This document shows positions 53,464 to 63,468 of a stretch of 64,000 bases of DNA, piece after piece (positions within the stretch are counted from its first letter, which is position 1; every line of letters begins with the position of its first letter). The translations under genes and the position numbers were made by a program. Below the pieces are notes generated by a model that saw nothing but the letters and a program-made list of their open reading frames with translations, was not told the origin of the DNA and made no database searches. Where the stretch lies: contig NZ_CP013438.1 in assembly GCF_001718795.1 (NCBI RefSeq), positions 744,001 to 808,000 of the forward strand. The letters are read 5' to 3'. This DNA is from Burkholderia latens (GTDB lineage: Bacteria > Pseudomonadota > Gammaproteobacteria > Burkholderiales > Burkholderiaceae).

Positions 53464-54258
53464 ATGGAATCCAGTCAAGACACATCCGAGCCGATTCTGC
53501 TGCGCGACGTGCGCGACGGCGTCGTCACGCTGCGCCTGAACCGGCCGCACCAGTTCAACGCGCTGTCGGAGGCGATGCTCGCAAGCCTGCACGACGCGTT
53601 CGACTCGCTCGCTGCCGATTCGCACGTACGCTGCGTCGTGCTTGCCGCCGAGGGCAAGGCCTTCTGCGCGGGCCACGACCTGCGGCAGATGCGCGGCAGG
53701 CCCGAACTCGCTTACTACCGCGCACTGTTCGCGCAATGCAGTAGCGTGATGCTGGCGATGCGCGCGTTGCCGGTGCCGGTGATCGCGCGCGTGCAGGGCA
53801 TTGCGACGGCGGCCGGCTGCCAGCTTGTCGCCGCATGCGATCTCGCGATCGCTGCCGACACCGCGCGCTTCGCGGTGTCGGGCATCAACGTCGGGCTGTT
53901 CTGTTCGACGCCGGCCGTTGCGTTGAGTCGCAACGTGTCGGCGAAGCGCGAATTCGACATGCTCGTCACCGGGCGTTTCGTCGATGCGGCGACGGCTGCC
54001 GCGTGGGGGCTCGTCAACGAAGCGGTGCCGGAGGACGCGCTCGACGCGGCCGTCGCGCGCAAGGTCGCCGAGATCGTCGCGAAGAGTCCGGCGGCGGTGC
54101 GTTACGGCAAGCAGATGTTCTACCGGCAGCGCGAGATGGCGCTCGACGATGCGTACGCGTTCGCGGGCGACGTGATGGCGCGCAACATGATGGAAGAGGA
54201 CGCGGGCGAGGGAATCGACGCGTTCCTGGAAAAGCGCAAGCCGACTTGGCGGTCGTGA
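53464..54258 (+). CDS. Enoyl-CoA hydratase/isomerase family protein
   Basis: 264-residue crotonase-fold protein. Oxyanion-hole segments AEGKAFCAGHDLRQM and IATAAGCQLVAACDLAIAAD are clear; the position of the first catalytic Glu of hydratases (normally ..GGGxxL) is not the classical form (CQLVAAC), as in ECHDC3-type members, so hydratase activity is uncertain. GGAG eight bases before ATG 53464. Monocistronic. Confidence 0.88.
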   Translation: MESSQDTSEPILLRDVRDGVVTLRLNRPHQFNALSEAMLASLHDAFDSLAADSHVRCVVLAAEGKAFCAGHDLRQMRGRPELAYYRALFAQCSSVMLAMRALPVPVIARVQGIATAAGCQLVAACDLAIAADTARFAVSGINVGLFCSTPAVALSRNVSAKREFDMLVTGRFVDAATAAAWGLVNEAVPEDALDAAVARKVAEIVAKSPAAVRYGKQMFYRQREMALDDAYAFAGDVMARNMMEEDAGEGIDAFLEKRKPTWRS

Positions 54259-54455
54259 CGCGGTGAACTGCGATAGCGTGCATGCGCGTTCGCGGCACCG
54301 ATCGGTATCGCGCTCGTTGCGCGCAATCGCCGTACATCGTTGAAGGGTCGCAGCGGCAAGCCGGCGCCCGGCGCAGCCGGGAACGAGTTCGCACGATCGG
54401 GGCGTGTAAAGACCACCAGCAGACACACGACGCGCAGCTGCGCGTTTGCCGTGCG

Positions 54456-55577
54456 TTATCGCCCGTAGCTGCCGGTGCGTGGCGCCGGCTGCACCGCCGC
54501 CGCACCGGGCGGCACGATCACGACCGGCACGCGGCGCGCAAGCGCGCACATCAGCTCGTAGCCGATCGTGCCGCTGGCTTGCGCGACGTCGTCCACCTTC
54601 ACCTGATCGCCCCACAGCTCGACGCTCGAGCCGATGCCCGCGCTCGGGCACGGTGTCAGGTCGACGGTCAGCATGTCCATCGACACGCGGCCGACGACGT
54701 GCGTGAGCACGCCATCCACCGAGATCGGCGTGCCGGTCGGCGCATGGCGCGGATACCCGTCCGCATAGCCGCACGCGACGACGCCGATCCGCATCGGCCG
54801 GTCCGCCGTAAAGCGGCGGCCGTAGCCGACCGTTTCCTGTGGGGCGAGCGTCTGCACGCCGATGATCTTGCTGGTCAGCGTCATCGCGGCCGTCAGCGGC
54901 GTGTCGGCGATATGCCGCGACGCCCCCGTCGGCGACGCACCGTACAGGATCGTGCCGGGCCGCACCCAGTCGCGGTGTGCGCCGGGATGCCACAGCACGG
55001 CCGCGGAATTCGACGTCGAGCGCTCGCCCGGAATTCCGGCGGTGGCGGCGTCGAACTGTTCGAGCTGCCAGTCGACTTCGCCTTCGTCGGCGTTCGCGAA
55101 ATGCGTCATCAGCGTGATCTTGCCGATCGACGGCGAGGCTGCGGCGCGCTCCCACGCGGCGCGGAACGCGTGCGGCCGGTAGCCGAGCCGGTTCATTCCC
55201 GAGTTCATCTTCAGCTGGATGTCGATCGGCTGCTGCGGCTTCGCGGCGATCAGCAGGTCGAGTTGCTCGTCGCAGTGCACGGCAACGGTCAGCCGATGGC
55301 GATCGGCGAGCTCGACGTCGGCCGCCTCGAAAATCCCTTCGAGCAACAGCACCGGTTTGTTCCAGCCGAGCTCGCGAACTCGAACGGCTTCGTCCAGATC
55401 GAGCAGCGCGATGCCGTCGGCGGCAGCGAGGCCCGGATAGATCCGCTCGATCCCGTGACCATATGCATTGGCCTTGACCACGGCCCACACGCGCGATTGC
55501 GCGGCGGTGCGACGGATGAACTCGAGGTTGTGGCGGACGGCGTCCGGACGGATATGGGCGACGATGGGACGGGGCAT
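54456..55577 (-). CDS. alr: Alanine racemase
   Basis: PLP-dependent interconversion of L- and D-alanine, for peptidoglycan or D-alanine use. 373 residues. PLP Lys35 in [13 protein letters not shown]; catalytic Tyr271 in [13 protein letters not shown]; conserved [14 protein letters not shown]. The ATG at 55577 starts at [13 protein letters not shown], the usual N-terminus; a longer frame adds 19 residues with no ribosome site. Could be the biosynthetic alr or catabolic dadX; no dadA neighbour. Confidence 0.93.
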   Translation of the reverse strand: MPRPIVAHIRPDAVRHNLEFIRRTAAQSRVWAVVKANAYGHGIERIYPGLAAADGIALLDLDEAVRVRELGWNKPVLLLEGIFEAADVELADRHRLTVAVHCDEQLDLLIAAKPQQPIDIQLKMNSGMNRLGYRPHAFRAAWERAAASPSIGKITLMTHFANADEGEVDWQLEQFDAATAGIPGERSTSNSAAVLWHPGAHRDWVRPGTILYGASPTGASRHIADTPLTAAMTLTSKIIGVQTLAPQETVGYGRRFTADRPMRIGVVACGYADGYPRHAPTGTPISVDGVLTHVVGRVSMDMLTVDLTPCPSAGIGSSVELWGDQVKVDDVAQASGTIGYELMCALARRVPVVIVPPGAAAVQPAPRTGSYGR

Positions 55578-55894
55578 GGTCGGGCTCGGGTAGAAAGTCG
55601 TTCGGCGCGCGCACGATGGCGCCGCGCGGGTCATCGGGGCTGGCGCGCAAATGCGTGGAGCCAGTGTTGGCCGCTATCTTATTGGTGTTCGACCAGTTTT
55701 AATTAACGTATTTGTCGATGATTTGGTGGAAATTGTTGCGTCGCCCGCGTGCCACCCGTATGCCGTCGCGGCCCTCGGGCGCTCGCAATGCCGAGTCTCC
55801 CGTCTAGAAAACGGGTACGCGAACCCGGCGGCGCAATGCTAAGCTCTGCGCGACCTTGCCATTGTTCGATGTAATCATAAAAGGAGGAGACTGG
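55578..55894. other. Intergenic region between alr and MAPEG gene
   Basis: 317 bases, divergent genes. Contains an AT-rich core with the palindrome TTAATTAA near 55700-55707, likely part of the alr promoter. No gene seen. Confidence 0.4.
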
Positions 55895-56266
55895 ATGACG
55901 ACGTCCCAACTGTGCCTGTTCATCGTCGCGCTGTTGCCATTCCCGATGACGTTCCTGGCGAAGGCCCGCAAGGGGTACGACAACCATGCGCCGCGCGAAT
56001 ACCTGGCGAAGCTCGAAGGCTGGCGTGCGCGGGCGCAGGCGGCCCACCAGAATTCATGGGAAGCGTTCGCACTGTTCACGGCCGCGCTGGTGGTCGCCTG
56101 GCACAACGGCGCGAACCCGCAGCACGTCGACCGGCTCGCGATTGCATTCGTCGCGATCCGCGTCGTCTATGCGCTGATGTATCTGCTGAACTGGGCGACG
56201 CTGCGCTCGCTCGTGTGGTTCGGCGGAATGGCCTGCGTCGTCGCGCTGTTCTTCGCGACGCCGTGA
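55895..56266 (+). CDS. MAPEG family membrane protein
   Basis: 123 residues, four membrane segments. MAPEG hallmark AHQNSWEAFALFTAALVVA (N-x-x-E-x-F) at about 52-70; RKGYDNHAPREYLAKLEGW precedes it. MAPEG proteins include microsomal glutathione S-transferase relatives; the bacterial role is unknown. AAGGAGG before ATG 55895 selects this start. Confidence 0.88.
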   Translation: MTTSQLCLFIVALLPFPMTFLAKARKGYDNHAPREYLAKLEGWRARAQAAHQNSWEAFALFTAALVVAWHNGANPQHVDRLAIAFVAIRVVYALMYLLNWATLRSLVWFGGMACVVALFFATP

Positions 56267-56984
56267 TCGCCGTGACGCGCGCGCATTCAGGAACCCGCGA
56301 GGCCCGCGCCGGCAACGTGCACGGGCGCGCTGGGCGCCGCACACGCGGCTGCCGTTGGATGCGTGCGCAACGATCTTCGCGAGCGTGAGCGTCGGCGCGC
56401 CGGCTTCGCGGCGCGCGACCAGCGCGAGCGGCACTCGTATCCCGACACATACCGGAGCAGCGCGAGGCTGCAGGCCAGCAATACGGTTTCGCGCATCTGA
56501 CGTTATCGGCGGCGCGCGGCCGGTGCGCGCACATGCACGATCGACTCCGCTGCGCCGCGCATCCCCTACGTGCGGCCGGAGACCGTGTTGGGCGGCGTCA
56601 CCTTCACTCATCCGGACCGTCGCGCGCACGCACGCTCCTTGACTGGCTCCCCAGCCGCCATCCCGATTCGTCGATCGCGACGACCCTGCCGCAACCGTGT
56701 GGCCACACGTCGAGCCATCCGTGCTTGCGCGCCCGCAACCGCCCGCCGCTCGCCACCGTTTCGCGTTTCCCGCCGTCATCCCTTTTCCTCCGACCAAACC
56801 CGTCAGGGCGGGGTTTGTCTGGATGCATTTTCCTGTTGAGGTTTTTTTTGTTGTCGTAGTATCCGCATTGACAACACTTGTTGCACTAAGGTCTAATTGG
56901 ACATCGCATGTTGCGGTGCGGCTTGATGTCGTCGTTCCCCGGCCAGCCGGCCGGTTACATCGCTCAACCATGCGGAGAAAAGTC
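56267..56984. other. Long intergenic region upstream of glnH-type gene
   Basis: About 720 bases. No credible gene in 56267-56820. The last 160 bases are AT-richer, with a T8 run near 56842-56849 and the promoter described separately. Confidence 0.45.
56868..56897 (+). promoter_or_regulatory. Strong sigma-70-type promoter for the glnHPQ-type operon
   Basis: TTGACA (56868-56873, perfect) and TCTAAT (56892-56897, five of six) with an 18-base spacer. Predicted transcription start about 56904, leaving a leader of about 80 bases before the ATG at 56985. Confidence 0.75.
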
Positions 56985-57737
56985 ATGATTCGCCGTTCCT
57001 TCCTGAAAGCCGTCGCGGTCGCAGCCGCGCTCGGCGCCAGCATCGCCCACGCGGATACGAAGACGCTCGTCGTCGGCACCGATACGTCGTTCATGCCGTT
57101 CGAGTTCAAGCAGGGCGACAAGTACGTCGGCTTCGATCTCGACCTGTGGGCCGAGATCGCGAAGGACCAGGGCTGGAAATACACGATCCAGCCGATGGAC
57201 TTCGCGGGCCTGATTCCGGCACTGCAGACGCAGAACATCGACGTTGCGCTGTCGGGCATGACGATCAAGGAAGAGCGGAAGAAGGCGATCGATTTCTCCG
57301 CGCCGTATTACGACAGCGGGCTCGCGGCGATGGTGCAGGCGGGCAATACGTCGATCAAGTCGATCGACGACCTGAACGGCAAGGTCATCGCCGCGAAAAC
57401 GGGCACCGCGACGATCGACTGGATCAAGGCGCACCTGAAGCCGAAGGAAATCCGCCAGTTCCCGAACATCGATCAGGCGTACCTTGCACTCGAGGCCGGC
57501 CGCGTCGACGCGGCGATGCACGACACGCCGAACGTGTTGTTCTTCGTGAACAACGAGGGCAAGGGCAAGGTGAAGGTCGCGGGGCAGCCGGTCAGCGGCG
57601 ACCAGTACGGGATCGGCTTCCCGAAGGGCAGCGCGCTCGTGCCGAAGGTCAACGCGTCGCTCGTGAAAATCAAGGCCGTCGGCCGCTACGCACAGATCTA
57701 CAAGAAGTGGTTCGGCGCCGAGCCGCCGAAGATGTGA
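56985..57737 (+). CDS. Polar amino-acid ABC transporter, substrate-binding protein (GlnH-like)
   Basis: Periplasmic binding protein, 250 residues. Signal peptide ends near ASIAHADT. Mature part opens LVVGTDTSFMPFEFKQGDKY with VGFDLDLWAEIAK, then DVALSGMTIKEERKKAIDFS, the signature of the SBP_bac_3 family, closest to GlnH. GGAG before the ATG. First gene of an operon that continues through permease, ATPase and three enzymes. Named GlnH-like by family; glutamine itself is not proven. Confidence 0.9.
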   Translation: MIRRSFLKAVAVAAALGASIAHADTKTLVVGTDTSFMPFEFKQGDKYVGFDLDLWAEIAKDQGWKYTIQPMDFAGLIPALQTQNIDVALSGMTIKEERKKAIDFSAPYYDSGLAAMVQAGNTSIKSIDDLNGKVIAAKTGTATIDWIKAHLKPKEIRQFPNIDQAYLALEAGRVDAAMHDTPNVLFFVNNEGKGKVKVAGQPVSGDQYGIGFPKGSALVPKVNASLVKIKAVGRYAQIYKKWFGAEPPKM

Positions 57738-57803
57738 GCGTGACGCCACAACGTGGCGCGGCCGGGCGGCCGCGCCGGTCTTGAATCGAACGGGGAGCAA
57801 CGC

Positions 57804-58460
57804 GTGAATTTCGATTGGTCGGCGATCTGGGCGGCGCTGCCGGACCTGATGGACGGGGTCCGGCTGACGGTGTTCATCGCATTTTTCGGGCTGGTGGGCG
57901 GGTTCGTCGTCGGGATGATCGCGGGCATGTTCCGCGCATACGGCCCGAAAGCGATGAACGTGCTCGCACAGGTTTATATTGAATTGATCCGCGGCACGCC
58001 GATCGTCGTGCAGGTGATGTTCCTGTACTTCGCGCTGCCGCTGCTCGCGCATATCCGCATCGACGGCCTGACGGCCGCGATCATCGCGATCACGGTGAAT
58101 TCGGGCGCGTATCTCGCGGAGGTCGTGCGCGGCGCGCTGCTGTCGATCCCGAAGGGACTCACGGAGGCGGGGCTCGCGATGGGCCTGTCGATGCCGCGCG
58201 TGCTGTTGAAGGTGGTCGGGCCGCTTGCGTTCCGGCGGCTGATCCCGCCGCTCGGCAACCAGTGCATCGTGAGTCTGAAGGACACGTCGCTGTTCATCGT
58301 GATCGGCGTCGGCGAGCTGACGCGCAAGGGCCAGGAAATCATTGCCGGCAATTTCCAGGCGGTCGAGATCTGGACCGCGGTAGCCATCATCTACCTGCTG
58401 CTGACCGGCGCGATGACGCTGACGCTGCGGCTCGTCGAAAAGAGGATGCGCATCTTATGA
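57804..58460 (+). CDS. Polar amino-acid ABC transporter permease (GlnP-like)
   Basis: 218 residues, five membrane segments; single-gene permease of the HisMQ type with EAA loop [23 protein letters not shown] start at 57804 after GGGGAG. Stop overlaps the ATPase start by ATGA. Confidence 0.9.
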   Translation: MNFDWSAIWAALPDLMDGVRLTVFIAFFGLVGGFVVGMIAGMFRAYGPKAMNVLAQVYIELIRGTPIVVQVMFLYFALPLLAHIRIDGLTAAIIAITVNSGAYLAEVVRGALLSIPKGLTEAGLAMGLSMPRVLLKVVGPLAFRRLIPPLGNQCIVSLKDTSLFIVIGVGELTRKGQEIIAGNFQAVEIWTAVAIIYLLLTGAMTLTLRLVEKRMRIL

Positions 58461-59185
58461 GCATGATCGAATTCCAGAACGTGTCGAAGAGCTTCGGCCA
58501 CGTGCCGGTGCTCAAGCATATCGACCTGAAGATCGACGCAGGCGAAGTGGTGGTCGTGATCGGCCCGTCGGGCTCGGGCAAATCGACGATGCTGCGTTGT
58601 ATGAACGCGCTCGAGAAGATCACCGGCGGCGAGCTGCTGGTCGACGGCCAGAGCGTGCGCGGCAACGCGTCGACGATCCGCAATATCCGGCTCGAAGCCG
58701 GCATGGTGTTCCAGCAATTCAACCTGTTCCCGCAAATGACCGCGCTCGAGAACGTGATGTTCGGGCCGATCCAGGTGCGCGGCGCGTCACGGGCCGACGC
58801 GCGCGACCAGGCGATGGCGCTGCTCGACAAGGTCGGCCTCGAATCGCGCGCGAATCACTATCCGTCGGAGCTGTCGGGCGGGCAGCAGCAGCGCGTCGCG
58901 ATCGCGCGGGCACTGGCCGTCCGGCCGCGGCTGATGCTGTTCGACGAGCCGACGTCGGCGCTCGATCCGGAATTGCGCCACGAAGTGCTGAAGGTGATGC
59001 AGGATCTTGCGACCGAAGGGATGACGATGATCGTCGTCACGCACGAGATCGGCTTCGCGAAACGGGTCGGCACGCGGCTGCTGTTCATGGATCAGGGCGG
59101 CATCGCCGAGGACGGTCATCCGGCGGATTTGATCGACCGGCCGCCAACACCGCGCCTGAAGGAATTCCTGAAACACGTGTCGTGA
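58457..59185 (+). CDS. Polar amino-acid ABC transporter ATPase (GlnQ-like)
   Basis: 242-residue ABC ATPase. Walker [14 protein letters not shown]-loop [15 protein letters not shown], signature [15 protein letters not shown], Walker [17 protein letters not shown]-loop VVTHE. Cytoplasmic, powers the GlnP-like permease. Its TGA stop overlaps a possible GTG start of the next gene. Confidence 0.93.
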   Translation: MSMIEFQNVSKSFGHVPVLKHIDLKIDAGEVVVVIGPSGSGKSTMLRCMNALEKITGGELLVDGQSVRGNASTIRNIRLEAGMVFQQFNLFPQMTALENVMFGPIQVRGASRADARDQAMALLDKVGLESRANHYPSELSGGQQQRVAIARALAVRPRLMLFDEPTSALDPELRHEVLKVMQDLATEGMTMIVVTHEIGFAKRVGTRLLFMDQGGIAEDGHPADLIDRPPTPRLKEFLKHVS

Positions 59186-60264
59186 ACGAAACCGAATCAT
59201 CTGCCATGCCGCTTTCCCTTTCCCCCGTCATTGCCGGCACGCCGTTCGACATCGGCGTGCGTCTCGGCGAGCTCGCCCGGCCCGAGTTCGACGCCTACAT
59301 GCAGCAGAGCGGCGCGTGGCATGCCGTGCGCCGCTGGCGCGGCCACCCGTTCGTCGCCGCGCTGCGGCAGGCCGCGCTCGCCGCGTATCCCGAACTCGTT
59401 GCGGAGCTGGACGGGATCGCGGCCGGCGTCGGCTGGCCGGCCGACGACATCTTCCTGTGGAATTGCCGCGGCGAACTGATCCACAACGCGCCGGACGGCT
59501 GCACGACGCTCGCTGCACGCGGCGCTGACGGCACGCGCTGGATCGCGCACAACGAGGACGGCGATCCATACCTGCGCGAGCGCTGTCTGCTCGTCGACGT
59601 GCAGCCGCACGGCAAGCCGGGCTTCATCAGCTTCTATTACCCGGGCTCGCTGCCCGGCCATACGTTCGCCGCGAACCGTGCGGGCGTCGCGCAGGCGATC
59701 AACAACCTGCGGATCCGCACGCCTGCGCCCGGCGTGCCGCGAATGGTCCTCGCGCGCGCGGTGCTCGACGCGACGTCGCTCGATGCGGCCGCCGACGTGT
59801 TGCGCAAGCACGCGCGCGCAAGCGGCTTCCACCACACGCTCGGCGCGACCGGCGATACGCGGCTTCTCAGCATCGAAGCGAGCGTCGCGCGCTGTTCGGT
59901 GCTCGAAGTCGCAGGGATCGCCGGCCACGCGAATCATCTCGTGCATCCGGGATGCGATGCGGAAGCGCAGATCGTCACGCAGTCGTCCGGCGATCGCCAG
60001 CGGCGCGTGGACGAGCTGATTGCGCGCATGCCGGGCGGCGATACGATCGACGAAGCGGCGCTGCTGCGCGTGCTTGGCGATCGCGCACCGGAAGGGCTGC
60101 CGATCTATCGCGACGATCCCGCCGACCCCGACGACGAAAACACGCTGGCGACGGCAGTGTTCGCGATCCACGACACCGCGATCGACGTCACGATTCATCA
60201 ACACGGCACGCAGCGCTTCGCGACGCGCATCGTGTCGTCCGCGCGCGCGCGCCGCGCGTCCTGA
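59182..60264 (+). CDS. C45-family (acyl-CoA:6-aminopenicillanic-acid acyltransferase-like) hydrolase
   Basis: 360 residues from GTG 59182, which overlaps the ATPase stop; an ATG at 59206 (352 residues) is the alternative. The family is N-terminal nucleophile hydrolases that self-cleave before a Cys; here the segment is [10 protein letters not shown] with Cys107 as the candidate nucleophile. HNEDGDPYL then [20 protein letters not shown] match other C45 proteins. Members cleave or form amide bonds to fatty acyl or amino-acid groups. No signal peptide, so cytoplasmic, acting on what the transporter imports (inference). Confidence 0.8.
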   Translation: MNETESSAMPLSLSPVIAGTPFDIGVRLGELARPEFDAYMQQSGAWHAVRRWRGHPFVAALRQAALAAYPELVAELDGIAAGVGWPADDIFLWNCRGELIHNAPDGCTTLAARGADGTRWIAHNEDGDPYLRERCLLVDVQPHGKPGFISFYYPGSLPGHTFAANRAGVAQAINNLRIRTPAPGVPRMVLARAVLDATSLDAAADVLRKHARASGFHHTLGATGDTRLLSIEASVARCSVLEVAGIAGHANHLVHPGCDAEAQIVTQSSGDRQRRVDELIARMPGGDTIDEAALLRVLGDRAPEGLPIYRDDPADPDDENTLATAVFAIHDTAIDVTIHQHGTQRFATRIVSSARARRAS

Positions 60265-60279
60265 TCCATGAGGCAACGC

Positions 60280-61614
60280 ATGACGACCGTTTTTCATCGC
60301 GCACCGCGCGCCACCTTGCCCGTCGCCGTCGCAGGCGACGGCATCGAGATCATCGATTCGACCGGCAAACGCTATATCGACGCGTGCGGCGGCGCGGCCG
60401 TGTCGTGCCTCGGCCATAGCAACCAGCGCGTGATCGATGCGATCAAGCGACAGGCGCAGCAGCTGCCGTACGCGCATACGTCGTTCTTCACGACCGACGT
60501 GGCCGAGGAACTGGCCGACCGGCTGGTCGAGGCCGCGCCGGCCGGGCTCGAGCACGTTTATTTCGTGTCGGGCGGCTCCGAGGCGATTGAAGCCGCGCTG
60601 AAGCTTGCGCGTCAGTACTTCGTCGAGAAGGGCGAGCCGCAACGGCGCCACTTCATCGCGCGCCGGCAGAGCTATCACGGCAACACGCTCGGCGCGCTCG
60701 CGATTGGCGGCAACGCATGGCGGCGCGAGCCGTTTCTGCCTCTGTTGATCGAAGCGCATCACGTGAGCCCGTGCTACGCGTATCGCGACCAGGCCGCGGG
60801 CGAGACCGACGAAGCGTATGCGCAGCGTCTCGCCGACGAACTCGAGCGGAAGATCGTCGAACTCGGCGCGGAAACCGTCGCGGCGTTCGTCGCGGAAACG
60901 GTGGTCGGCGCCACGGCCGGCGCGGTGCCGCCGGTGCGTACCTACCTGCAGAAGATTCGCGCAGTGTGCGACAAGTACGGTGTGCTGCTGATCCTCGACG
61001 AAATCATGTCGGGGATGGGCCGCACCGGTTATCTGTTCGCTTGCGACGAAGACGGCGTCGCACCTGATCTGCTGACGATCGCGAAAGGGCTCGGTGCGGG
61101 CTACCAGCCGATCGGCGCGACGCTGGTGAGCGATCGCATCTACCGCGCGATCGTCGACGGCTCAGGTTTCTTCCAGCACGGTCACACGTATCTCGGTCAT
61201 GCAACGGCATGTGCGGCCGCGCTCGAAGTGCAGCGCGTGATCGCCGAAGAGAAGCTGCTCGACAACGTGAAGGCGCGCGGCGAGCAGTTGCGCGCGTCGC
61301 TGCGCGAGCATTACGCGACGCATCCGCATGTCGGCGACGTGCGCGGCCGCGGGCTGTTCGTCGGCGTCGAGCTCGTGCGCGATCGCGGCAGCAAGGCGAC
61401 GTTCGATCCGTCGCTGAAGCTGCATGCCGCGGTCAAGCGCGAGGCGATGCAGCGCGGACTGATGGTGTATCCGATGGGCGGTACGATCGACGGCGTGCAC
61501 GGCGATCACGTGCTGGTCGCGCCGCCGTTCGTGTGCACCGCGCAGCAGATCGATGCGATCGTCGAGCGGCTGTCCGCATCGATCGATGCGGCGCTCGTAT
61601 CGGTTGGCGCATGA
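60280..61614 (+). CDS. Class III (omega-type) aminotransferase
   Basis: PLP-dependent transaminase, 444 residues. Schiff-base Lys269 in LLTIAKGLGAGYQPIGA; PLP phosphate segment SGGSEAIEAALKLAR; LDEIMSGMGRTG holds the Asp. GAGG seven bases before ATG 60280; an ATG at 60268 adds four residues. Substrates of this class are omega-amino acids, amines or GABA-like compounds. Fifteen bases after the C45 gene, same operon. Confidence 0.91.
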   Translation: MTTVFHRAPRATLPVAVAGDGIEIIDSTGKRYIDACGGAAVSCLGHSNQRVIDAIKRQAQQLPYAHTSFFTTDVAEELADRLVEAAPAGLEHVYFVSGGSEAIEAALKLARQYFVEKGEPQRRHFIARRQSYHGNTLGALAIGGNAWRREPFLPLLIEAHHVSPCYAYRDQAAGETDEAYAQRLADELERKIVELGAETVAAFVAETVVGATAGAVPPVRTYLQKIRAVCDKYGVLLILDEIMSGMGRTGYLFACDEDGVAPDLLTIAKGLGAGYQPIGATLVSDRIYRAIVDGSGFFQHGHTYLGHATACAAALEVQRVIAEEKLLDNVKARGEQLRASLREHYATHPHVGDVRGRGLFVGVELVRDRGSKATFDPSLKLHAAVKREAMQRGLMVYPMGGTIDGVHGDHVLVAPPFVCTAQQIDAIVERLSASIDAALVSVGA

Positions 61615-61639
61615 ACCGCCACACTACCGGATCATCACC

Positions 61640-62194
61640 ATGACGGACAGACTTCCTCAGTTCGACCCCGCGTCGGCATCCGACGAGCAGAAGGCCGTGC
61701 TCGCCGAGATCCTGAGCGGCCCGCGCGGCAACCTGAACGGGCCGTTTCTCGGCTGGATCGCGAGCCCCGAGCTCGCCCGGCACGCGCAGCGGCTCGGCGC
61801 ATTCTGCCGCTATCGCACGGGCCTGCCGCTGCGGCTGTCGGAGCTGGCGATACTCGTGACGGCCGCGCGCTGGCGCTCGCAGGCCGAGTGGCACATCCAT
61901 CATCCGATCGCGCTCGACGCGGGTGTGCCGGCCGCGACGGCCGACGCGATTCGCCGCGGCGTTGCACCGTCGTTCGAATCGGACGACGATGCGCTGATTC
62001 ATGCATTCGCGACCGAGCTATATGACACCCGGCGTGTGAGCGATGCGACGTTTGCGCGTGCGCGCGCGCGTTTCGGTCACGAGACGGTCGTGAACCTTGT
62101 CGCGCTGCTCGGCTATTACGCGCTCGTTGCGATGACGCTCAATACGTTCGATATGCGCGCCGACGGACAAACTGATTTGCCGTTTCCGGAATAA
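61640..62194 (+). CDS. Carboxymuconolactone decarboxylase (CMD) family protein
   Basis: 184 residues. CMD domain in the middle: LPLRLSELAILVTAARWRSQ then EWHIHHPIALDAGVP, but without the CxxC of AhpD, so not a peroxidase of that type. FGHETVVNLVALLGYYALVA closes the domain. Last gene of the transporter-enzyme operon. Start by ATG 61640. Enzymatic role unknown. Confidence 0.87.
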   Translation: MTDRLPQFDPASASDEQKAVLAEILSGPRGNLNGPFLGWIASPELARHAQRLGAFCRYRTGLPLRLSELAILVTAARWRSQAEWHIHHPIALDAGVPAATADAIRRGVAPSFESDDDALIHAFATELYDTRRVSDATFARARARFGHETVVNLVALLGYYALVAMTLNTFDMRADGQTDLPFPE

Positions 62195-62398
62195 TCGCAG
62201 CGGGCGCGTGCGGCGGCCGCATGCCGCATGCGCGCCGATTGCGCCGAAAGGCTATTCTGCACGGGCTTTTTGCGTTTTTGTGTGAGTCGATGCGCGTTCG
62301 GAGCGCCTCCGTCGCGCGCATCGCATTGCCCGCGCTTCAGTGCACGAAATTTTTCCCGTACCTAGAATTCCGGAAAACGGCTTACGGGGGAAATGTCG

Positions 62399-63298
62399 AT
62401 GCGGTGGGTCCTGTTGATCGTGTTCATTGTGTGTGTCGTCTACACGCATCGGCGCGGCAAGGTTCGGCACAGACTGTTCAGACAGCTGTCCGACCATTCG
62501 ACCTTCACCGCACCGCTCAACTGCTTTTGCTACGCATTGTCGTCGGTGCCGACCACGCCGTTCCTCGATGCGCGGCACTTTCCCGAACTGGCGGTGTTGC
62601 AGCGTGAATGGCGCACCATTCGCGACGAAGCGCTCGCGTTGCGCGATGCGAGCCGGATCAAGGCGTCCGGCGAGTACAACGACATCGGTTTCAATTCATT
62701 CTTTCGCAACGGCTGGAAGCGTTTCTACCTGAAGTGGTACGACGCGCCGCATCCGTCCGCGCAGGCGCTGTGTCCGCGCACGGTCGCGATCCTGGCGCGG
62801 ATTCCGTCGATCAAGGCCGCGATGTTCGCGCAGCTGCCGCCGGGCGGCAAGCTCGGCCTGCATCGCGATCCGTATGCAGGTTCGCTGCGCTATCACCTCG
62901 GGCTCGATACGCCGAACGACGACGCATGCCGGATCGTCGTCGACGGCGAGTCATACGCGTGGCGCGACGGCGAGGCCGTAATGTTCGACGAGACCTATCT
63001 GCACTGGGCCGAGAACCGTACCGCACACGATCGCGTGATCCTGTTCTGCGACATCGACCGGCCGATGAAATACCGGTGGGCGCAGCGCATCAACGACGCG
63101 TTCGGGCAACTGCTGATGCGCGCGGCCGCATCGCCGAACGAAACCGGCGACCGCACCGGCGGGCTCAATCACGCATTCAAGTATCTGTATGCGATCCGGC
63201 GGGCAGGTAAGCGGCTGAAGGCGTGGAATCGCACCGTGTACTACGTCGTCAAGTGGGTGCTGTTCGGCGGGATCGCGGTGGCCGTCTTCTGCATTTGA
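62399..63298 (+). CDS. lpxO: Lipid A 2-hydroxylase LpxO-type dioxygenase
   Basis: Fe(II)/2-oxoglutarate dioxygenase of the aspartyl/asparaginyl beta-hydroxylase family; LpxO adds a 2-hydroxyl to a secondary acyl chain of lipid A at the inner membrane. 299 residues, equal to LpxO. N-terminal membrane segment MRWVLLIVFIVCVVYTHRRG and a C-terminal hydrophobic stretch. Fe ligands His155 and Asp157 (LGLHRDPYAG) and His202 (YLHWAENRT). An ATG at 62393 is possible but too near the GGGGGAA ribosome site. Confidence 0.9.
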   Translation: MRWVLLIVFIVCVVYTHRRGKVRHRLFRQLSDHSTFTAPLNCFCYALSSVPTTPFLDARHFPELAVLQREWRTIRDEALALRDASRIKASGEYNDIGFNSFFRNGWKRFYLKWYDAPHPSAQALCPRTVAILARIPSIKAAMFAQLPPGGKLGLHRDPYAGSLRYHLGLDTPNDDACRIVVDGESYAWRDGEAVMFDETYLHWAENRTAHDRVILFCDIDRPMKYRWAQRINDAFGQLLMRAAASPNETGDRTGGLNHAFKYLYAIRRAGKRLKAWNRTVYYVVKWVLFGGIAVAVFCI

Positions 63299-63468
63299 CG
63301 CACGAGGGGGCGAGCGGACGTCGAACGGTCTGACGAAAAGGCTGGACGGCGTTATATGGCCCGCCGGTGTTGGGTCGCCATCAATGCAACCAAATGTATT
63401 CGCGCGGGATCGCGCGCGGACGCGCGGGTATCATGGCTTGTTCACGTCGATAAGCTCGGTGAGCAAGC

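Noticed and set aside
56354..56642. A possible small gene between the MAPEG and glnH-like genes
   Set aside because: Frames on both strands lack a ribosome site and protein-like composition, and no family pattern could be recognised.
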